35,259 bases of DNA from Bryobacterales bacterium (GTDB taxonomy: Bacteria; Acidobacteriota; Terriglobia; Bryobacterales; Bryobacteraceae): the NCBI GenBank assembly GCA_947467395.1, contig CANIIC010000021.1, positions 1-35,259 on the forward strand, given 5' to 3'. The translations under genes were made by a program, and so were the position numbers. Numbering within the stretch: position 1 is the stretch's first letter; each line of letters begins with the position of its first letter. Below the pieces are notes generated by a model, which worked only from the letters and a program-made list of their open reading frames with translations, was not told where the DNA came from and made no database searches. Positions 30,732 through 35,259 of this stretch are shown piece after piece.

Positions 30732-31886
30732 GTGCCGGGCTACGATCCCAAGCTGGCGAACCTTGTCGCGGAGCTGAACCGCTCGGCCCCCGGCGGTCCG
30801 CAGCCATCTGCCGACCCGATCGTCGACACGTCCTCCATCGACCGCATCCTCTCCAGCGCAGCACGGCGCGGAGCCTCCGATGTACTGATCATCGCCGGAG
30901 CACCCGTCATGCTGCGACTCTCCGGTGCACTCTCGCCCGCCGCCGGACCCGCGCTCACCGCCGAAGAAACGCGATCCCTGCTGCTGTCCGTCCTTAGCCC
31001 CGCACAGCAACAGGAGCTGCACAGGTCCAAGTCCGTCGACCTCTGCTTCAGCCGTGAAAGCATCGGTCGCTTCCGCGCCAACGTGCATCATCAGCGCGGC
31101 ACGCTCTCCGGGAGCTTCCGCCTATTGCCCGAGAAGGTCCCGACACTGGAATCGCTCCACCTGCCGCCCGCCCTCCGCAAACTGACCGACGCGCGCCAGG
31201 GTCTGATCCTAATCACCGGACCCACGGGCTGCGGCAAGAGCTCGACCCTCGCCGCGCTGCTCGACCTCATCAACACGAACCGCCATCACCACGTCGTAAC
31301 CATCGAAGATCCCATCGAACACATCCACGCCAACCGCAACAGCGTGATCGAGCAGATCGAAGTCGGCCCCGACGCGCCCGATTTCGCGAGTTCCGTCCGC
31401 AGTATCCTGCGCCAGAACCCCGACGTGATCCTGGTCGGCGAAATGCGCGATCCCGAGACGATCTCCACTGTGCTGACCGCCGCGGAAACCGGGCATCTGG
31501 TGCTCTCGACGCTGCACACCAACGATACGTCGCAGGCCGTCTCGCGCATCCTCGATTCGTTCCCCGCTTCGAACCAACCGCAGATCCGCCAACAACTCTC
31601 ACTCGCGCTGCTCGCGGTGGTCGCGCAGCAACTCGTACCCACCACCAGCGGAGCTCGCCACCCCGCCCTCGAAATCCTGATGGCCACCTCCGGCGTCCGC
31701 AACCTGATCCGCAAAGGCGAGGATCACCAGCTCTACAGCGCGATCTCCACCAGCCGCAACGCGGGCATGATCACCATGGAACAGTCGCTCGCCGAACTGG
31801 TTCGCGCCGGCCGTATCACTGCGGAGGTCGCCGGAGCCCACTGTCACCGCGTGCAGGACTTCGAGCGCTATCTGAACGACTTCTAG
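30732..31886 (+). CDS. PilT-type ATPase (type IV pilus retraction family)
   Basis: 384 aa from GTG 30732. Residues 1-145 are the PAS-like N-terminal domain (RRGASDVLIIAGAPVMLRLSG), with about 30 extra residues in front. Walker A is GPTGCGKSST (163-172), the Asp box TIEDPIEHIH, Walker B ILVGEMRDPET, and the His box HLVLSTLHTND. GVRNLIRKGEDHQLYSAI matches the C-terminal AIRNLIRE motif of PilT. The hexameric motor would power pilus retraction at the inner membrane. No other pilus gene is in the window; PilU-like paralogues are the alternative. Confidence 0.88.
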   Translation: MPGYDPKLANLVAELNRSAPGGPQPSADPIVDTSSIDRILSSAARRGASDVLIIAGAPVMLRLSGALSPAAGPALTAEETRSLLLSVLSPAQQQELHRSKSVDLCFSRESIGRFRANVHHQRGTLSGSFRLLPEKVPTLESLHLPPALRKLTDARQGLILITGPTGCGKSSTLAALLDLINTNRHHHVVTIEDPIEHIHANRNSVIEQIEVGPDAPDFASSVRSILRQNPDVILVGEMRDPETISTVLTAAETGHLVLSTLHTNDTSQAVSRILDSFPASNQPQIRQQLSLALLAVVAQQLVPTTSGARHPALEILMATSGVRNLIRKGEDHQLYSAISTSRNAGMITMEQSLAELVRAGRITAEVAGAHCHRVQDFERYLNDF

Positions 31887-31894
31887 TCAAACGG

Positions 31895-31928
31895 CTCGCT
31901 CTGCGATAATAAGAGTTCCCCAAACTCT
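31895..31928 (+). promoter_or_regulatory. Promoter and start-flush hairpin of the carbonic anhydrase gene
   Basis: CTCGCTCTGCGATAAT (31895-31910) ends in an extended -10 (TGCGATAAT). It is repeated exactly upstream of aspS at 35007-35022. Then AGAGTT (31912-31917) pairs with AACTCT (31923-31928) around five bases, and the stem ends directly before the ATG at 31929, where it could hide or expose the start. Confidence 0.5.
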
Positions 31929-32447
31929 ATGATTCGCTCCCTGCGCGGCATCACTCCTAAAGTCGCTGAGTCGGCCTACGTCGACATCGGCGCGCACGCC
32001 ATCGGCAACATCACCATCGGCGAACGCTCCACCGTGTGGCCCTGTGTCACGCTCCGCGGCGACATTGAACCGATCGTCGTCGGCGACGAAACCAGCATCC
32101 AGGAAGGCACCGTCGTCCACACCGACAAGGGCTTCCCCACCACCATCGGCAACCGAGTCACCGTCGGCCACATGGCCGTGTTGCACGGCTGCACTATCGA
32201 AGACGGAGCCCTCATCGGCATCGGCGCGATCGTGCTGAACGGCGCGAAGATCGGCGCAGGGGCCGTGGTCGCCGCCGGAGCACTGGTCCCCGAAGGCATG
32301 CAGGTCGAAGCGAACATGCTGGTCATGGGCGCCCCCGCCAAGCCCCGCCGCGAAGTCAACGAAGACGAGAAGGCGCGCTTCGCCAACGGCGCGAAACAAT
32401 ACGCCGACCGCGCCGCCCTCTATAAGAACGAGTGCAAGGAAGTCTAG
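31929..32447 (+). CDS. Gamma-class carbonic anhydrase family protein
   Basis: 172 aa, left-handed beta-helix with hexapeptide turns (IGNITIGERSTVWPCVTLRGD, IGNRVTVGHMAVLHGCTIED, IGIGAIVLNGAKIGAGAVVAAG). H64, H81 and H86 are spaced as the zinc ligands of gamma carbonic anhydrases, and R43/D45 lie at the subunit interface. It would hydrate CO2 in a trimer; many YrdA/PaaY relatives have weak or other activities. Its TAG stop overlaps the hisS GTG (TAGTG). Confidence 0.88.
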   Translation: MIRSLRGITPKVAESAYVDIGAHAIGNITIGERSTVWPCVTLRGDIEPIVVGDETSIQEGTVVHTDKGFPTTIGNRVTVGHMAVLHGCTIEDGALIGIGAIVLNGAKIGAGAVVAAGALVPEGMQVEANMLVMGAPAKPRREVNEDEKARFANGAKQYADRAALYKNECKEV

Positions 32448-33700
32448 TGAATCCTCTCAAGGCCGTCCGCGGCACCCGCGACATTCTGCCTCCCGATAGC
32501 GCTGATTGGAACCGCGTCGAAGCCATCGCGCGCGAAGTCTTCCGCGTCTTCAACTATCAGGAAATCCGCACGCCCATCTTCGAAGAGACCACCCTGTTTG
32601 CGCGCGGCGTCGGCGAAGATACCGACATCGTCGGCAAAGAGATGTACACGTGGGAAGATCGCGACGGCTCCTCTCTGACCCTGCGCCCCGAAAATACGGC
32701 GAGCGTGATGCGCGCCTATATCGAACACCGCCTCGACCAGATCCCGGGCGTGAAGAAGCTCTACTACATCGGCCCCATGTTCCGCCGCGAGCGTCCGCAA
32801 AAGGGCCGCTATCGCCAGTTCTTCCAGATCGGTGCCGAAGCCATTGGCTCGGAATCGCCCATCGTCGACGCCGAAGTGATTGAGATGGTGGTCGAAGTCC
32901 TGCGCCGCACCGGCTTGCATGGATTCCACTTGATCGTGAACTCGGTTGGCTGTTCGCACTGCCGCCCGAAGTTCATTGCCGCGCTGAAAGAGAAGCTCGA
33001 AGGCGTGGCCGGCAGCCTGTGTACCGATTGCCAGCGCCGCGCGACTACGAATCCGCTGCGCGTGCTCGATTGCAAGGTTCCCGAAGATCAGGACATCATC
33101 AACGCGCTGCCCTCGATCCTGGATCATCTCTGCCCGGCTTGTTCGGAGCACATGACCACGGTCCGCGCGCACCTCGACAACCGCAACATCGCCTATGAAG
33201 TCCGCCCGCGGCTGGTCCGCGGCCTCGATTACTACATGCGCACCACGTTCGAGATCACCCACGGTGCTCTCGGAGCGCAGAACTCCGTCCTGGGTGGCGG
33301 CCGCTATGACGGCCTCGCGGAATCCATCGGATCGAAGGTCCCCGCGCCCGGCATCGGCTTCTCGATCGGCGAAGACCGCCTGGTCATGAGCGTCCAGGAG
33401 ACCGCACAACAGCCGCCCGCGACGGTCGACGTGTTCCTCGCCACCATGGGCGACGCCGCCGACATGCACGCCGGCGAACTCGCCGCCGAACTCCGGTCCG
33501 CCGGAATCTCCGTCGAACGCTCCACCGACAAGAAGCTCAAGCGAGCTCTAGAGGTCGCGAACAAAAGCGGCGCCCGGTTTGCGCTGATCATCGGTGACGA
33601 CGAAGTGAACTCCGGTCAGTACGCGCTGAAGACGATGGCCACGGGCGAGCAGGTGAAACTCTCGCGCGCCGAACTCATCGCGCGTATTGAGGCCAACTAG
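32447..33700 (+). CDS. hisS: Histidyl-tRNA synthetase
   Basis: 417 aa from GTG 32447, chosen because AAGGAAG lies upstream at good spacing and NPLKAVRGTRDILPPDS is the standard opening. Class II motif 1/2 region: KKLYYIGPMFRRERPQKGRYRQFFQ. Histidine-specific HisA box: RGLDYYMRTTFEI. Motif 3: PAPGIGFSIGEDRL. The C-terminal anticodon-binding domain is about residues 325-417. It charges tRNA-His. Overlap with the carbonic anhydrase stop implies coupling. Confidence 0.97.
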   Translation: MNPLKAVRGTRDILPPDSADWNRVEAIAREVFRVFNYQEIRTPIFEETTLFARGVGEDTDIVGKEMYTWEDRDGSSLTLRPENTASVMRAYIEHRLDQIPGVKKLYYIGPMFRRERPQKGRYRQFFQIGAEAIGSESPIVDAEVIEMVVEVLRRTGLHGFHLIVNSVGCSHCRPKFIAALKEKLEGVAGSLCTDCQRRATTNPLRVLDCKVPEDQDIINALPSILDHLCPACSEHMTTVRAHLDNRNIAYEVRPRLVRGLDYYMRTTFEITHGALGAQNSVLGGGRYDGLAESIGSKVPAPGIGFSIGEDRLVMSVQETAQQPPATVDVFLATMGDAADMHAGELAAELRSAGISVERSTDKKLKRALEVANKSGARFALIIGDDEVNSGQYALKTMATGEQVKLSRAELIARIEAN

Positions 33701-33707
33701 TCCAAGG

Positions 33708-34195
33708 ATGACCCACGCCAAAAGAGACCAGCTCGTCCAGATAGAACGAGACGCTCTCGCGGCGCAATTGAATCACGACTACATCGGCGCGGCTGCACTT
33801 TGGGAAACGCTCTTGAAGGAAGACCCTGAGTGGGAACATGGTATCGCCCACTTATCATTGGCGCAGTGTTATTGCGAATTGAACCACCTCGGGGAAGCAG
33901 AGCGCCTGTTCGAAGAAGCCGTGCGTCGCGAGCCAAGCCTGCCACATCTTGGCAGCTACGCCTCGTTTCTTTTCGAGCACAAGAGAGACACGCAGAGAGC
34001 CCTTTCAATGCTACTGCAGACCTTGCAGCTAGAGGCGTTTCAGGGCGATGGCTCGACCGGAAGCACCGAGCCACTCTTGTGCTCGCCCGACAGCTTGGCC
34101 TTCCTGAAAGGGAGATCACGGCAAGGATTGACGAGGCAATTGAGGCCGGCCGAGCTGGACTACTGCCAGAGATTGTTCGTAACTGGCATCGTTAG
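33708..34195 (+). pseudogene. TPR-repeat protein gene with a frameshift
   Basis: From ATG 33708 the frame encodes clear TPR units (AALWETLLKEDPEWEHGIAHL and AQCYCELNHLGEAERLFEEA) to about position 34050. Past this point the frame turns into atypical sequence, while the -1 frame becomes protein-like (RKHRATLVLARQLGLPEREI, then ARIDEAIEAGRAGLLPEIVRN) and stops at 34195. The original frame instead ends at 34205. A one-base deletion around 34040-34060 explains this; no slippery heptamer is seen there. Base composition is less GC-rich than the neighbours. It lies between hisS and aspS with the higBA pair. Confidence 0.6.
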
Positions 34196-34223
34196 TTACC
34201 GATAGACCGAAGGGCAGATTCCG

Positions 34224-34556
34224 TTACGCCGCCCGAGCAGCATCGGCCCGCTTGATCCACTTCGCGATCTCCGCAGAGCTCGCCCCGACACTCAACAACG
34301 AGCGCACCAACAGATCTAGCGACACCGAGCGGTCTCCAGCCTCCATCTTGGCTACACGCGATTGACTCGACTTCAGTCGAGTCGCTAGGGCCGTCTGCGT
34401 CAACCCCCGTTTCACGCGCAGTTCCCGCACCCCGGCAGCCAGCGCAAGCTTCATCTCAATGAACCGCGACTCCTCGTCATCCAGACCAAGAAAATCAGCC
34501 GCGCTCCCTGTCACCCAGCCTGCCTGTTCGAGGCGCTTCTTCTTGTTGCTATTCAT
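34224..34556 (-). CDS. higA: HigA-type antitoxin with XRE helix-turn-helix
   Basis: 110 aa from ATG 34556. Helix-turn-helix: LRVKRGLTQTALATRLKSSQ, then SRVAKMEAGDRSVSLDLLVR, the standard XRE layout. The N-terminal 35 residues (AGWVTGSAADFLGLDDEE) are the extension typical of HigA-like antitoxins paired with Gp49-type toxins. It should neutralise the toxin and repress the operon. It overlaps the toxin stop as ATGA, giving toxin-first order as in higBA systems. Confidence 0.87.
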   Translation of the reverse strand: MNSNKKKRLEQAGWVTGSAADFLGLDDEESRFIEMKLALAAGVRELRVKRGLTQTALATRLKSSQSRVAKMEAGDRSVSLDLLVRSLLSVGASSAEIAKWIKRADAARAA

Positions 34557-34906
34557 CGACCTTCTCCTTCGACAACGCGCCGATATGCAGCGAGTCGCCG
34601 CTTGCACTGCTCGATCACGTGGATCGGAGTCGCCTGGGTCCTCTTACTGAAGACTTCCAGAATCACCACGGCGTCATCATCGATGCAGTAAACGATCCGC
34701 CAATACTGCTCCCGATCCCGAATCCGCAGTTCGTGGCATTGCCGCCCAATAACCGGCATCGGCCTCGATTGCGGTAAACCGATCCCATCGCCTTGCTGCA
34801 AACGGCGCAAGAGCAGTCCCGATTCCAGTCGTGCCGACGCGGTGAACGGAGGGGTCTGCACTTCGCCCTTCAACCAGACCAACGGTTTGTCCTGCCGAAG
34901 CGCCAT
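34553..34906 (-). CDS. higB: HigB/RelE-family toxin (phage Gp49-like)
   Basis: 117 aa from ATG 34906. MALRQDKPLVWLKGEV, then TASARLESGLLLRRLQQGDG and ELRIRDREQYWRIVYCIDDD, follow the RelE/ParE Gp49-like pattern, and VILEVFSKRTQATP is the conserved end of the toxin fold. RelE-type toxins cut mRNA on the ribosome. A longer start at 34942 exists, but the family begins at MALRQ and a CATAAT -10 plus operator overlap the region between. Neighbour higA is coupled by ATGA. Confidence 0.85.
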   Translation of the reverse strand: MALRQDKPLVWLKGEVQTPPFTASARLESGLLLRRLQQGDGIGLPQSRPMPVIGRQCHELRIRDREQYWRIVYCIDDDAVVILEVFSKRTQATPIHVIEQCKRRLAAYRRVVEGEGR

Positions 34907-34912
34907 GAAATC

Positions 34913-34930
34913 TATGTCGATTATGACATA
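34913..34930. promoter_or_regulatory. Palindromic operator over the higBA promoter
   Basis: TATGTC (34913-34918), six bases GATTAT, GACATA (34925-34930): a perfect inverted repeat. On the minus strand the spacer holds the CATAAT -10 of higBA, so HigA binding here would block transcription. Confidence 0.55.
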
Positions 34931-35006
34931 TTCGGATTGCACGAACAGACCCCGCGAACGGGGCCACTCTCAGAAATAGAAACATGTTGAGCAAGCATCC
35001 CCGCCA

Positions 35007-35022
35007 CTCGCTCTGCGATAAT
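35007..35022 (+). promoter_or_regulatory. Promoter of aspS
   Basis: CTCGCTCTGCGATAAT with an extended -10 (TGCGATAAT), 51 bases before the aspS ATG. Identical to 31895-31910. A hairpin CCCCG-CGAA-CGGGG at 34950-34963 lies upstream between the divergent higBA and aspS genes. Confidence 0.5.
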
Positions 35023-35073
35023 GGTGCTTACCCGTTTCCCGCGCCGCGGCGTTGAGAATCGGGCTTCATACAC

Positions 35074-35259
35074 ATGGAACAAGTACCTCTCGACTTTCTA
35101 GGCGAAATGCGCCGCACGCATGATTGCGGAGCGCTGCGCGCCTCCGATGCCGGCAATCGCGTCCTCCTCATGGGCTGGGTGCATCGCCGCCGCGATTTGG
35201 GCGGCGTCCTCTTCCTGCACCTCCGCGATCGCGAAGGCGTCACGCAGATCGTCTTCCGC
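35074..35259 (+). CDS. aspS: Aspartyl-tRNA synthetase, N-terminal part
   Basis: The first 62 codons, cut by the window end. [20 protein letters not shown], then [29 protein letters not shown] is the OB-fold anticodon-binding domain typical of bacterial AspRS. It charges tRNA-Asp (and tRNA-Asn in the non-discriminating form). hisS and aspS are commonly adjacent in bacteria; here they are parted by 1.4 kb of accessory genes. Confidence 0.93.
   Translation, partial: MEQVPLDFLGEMRRTHDCGALRASDAGNRVLLMGWVHRRRDLGGVLFLHLRDREGVTQIVFR

Noticed and set aside
34020-34060. Programmed -1 frameshift in the TPR gene
   Set aside because: No X-XXY-YYZ slippery heptamer and no strong stem downstream; a simple base loss is more likely.
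1-35259. CRISPR array, complete insertion sequence or prophage
   Set aside because: No regularly spaced repeats, no transposase gene with terminal repeats, and no phage structural genes were seen.

Overview
The window is GC-rich bacterial DNA, densely coded on both strands, and most likely from an Acidobacteriota genome of the Bryobacterales/Solibacter type. The grounds are an Acidobacteria-style VWFA-related secreted protein (24356-25507), a secreted matrixin protease with a C-terminal domain like those abundant in Solibacter (11144-13750), many secreted proteins of unknown function, and housekeeping genes (rpmI, rplT, zapA, queA, tsaD, hisS, aspS) typical of a chromosome. No phylogenetic search could be run, so the taxonomic call is an inference.

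Layout. 1-1263 (leftward): an HExxH putative metalloprotease cut by the window edge and a SurA/PpiC-like periplasmic chaperone. 1383-6691 (rightward): a lipoprotein coupled to a large membrane glycosyltransferase with a discoidin-like tail, a BadF/GlcNAc-kinase-type sugar kinase, and three small secreted proteins. 6692-7386 is gene-poor and holds what looks like the tail of a decayed tyrosine integrase next to tRNA-Ser(UGA) (7387-7476). 7503-11169 (rightward): methyltransferase, lipoprotein MsrB, Tat-exported multicopper oxidase, exported glutathione peroxidase and a MutT-type Nudix hydrolase, which together look like an oxidation-defence and repair cluster. 11144-15998 (leftward): the 868-aa matrixin protease with its small secreted partner, a spacer with two DnaA-box-like sites, and a second PMT/ArnT-like glycosyltransferase.

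15999-16645 is a 650-base non-coding stretch containing a well-formed three-way-junction RNA fold upstream of a DksA/TraR zinc-finger regulator (16646-17029). Leftward from 22574: ligJ-like hydrolase, maf, a TPR protein, a PQQ-type sugar dehydrogenase, rpmI, rplT, a ZapB-like coiled coil, zapA and pgeF. Rightward from 22627: a cation-efflux transporter, rhomboid protease, VWFA protein and a single-domain response regulator. Leftward: queA and a 481-aa membrane protein with a very long Gln/Lys/Asp-rich tail. Rightward from 28585: GNAT acetyltransferase, tsaD, a 181-aa unknown, a PilT-type ATPase, gamma carbonic anhydrase, hisS, a frameshifted TPR gene, a higBA toxin-antitoxin pair on the opposite strand, and the start of aspS.

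Two cross-cutting signals stand out. Several genes, including some starting with GTG or TTG, have a TAnnnT (-10-like) hexamer exactly six bases before the start codon and no Shine-Dalgarno, suggesting widespread leaderless transcripts. The hisS-aspS interval appears to have received lower-GC accessory DNA (the broken TPR gene plus higBA).
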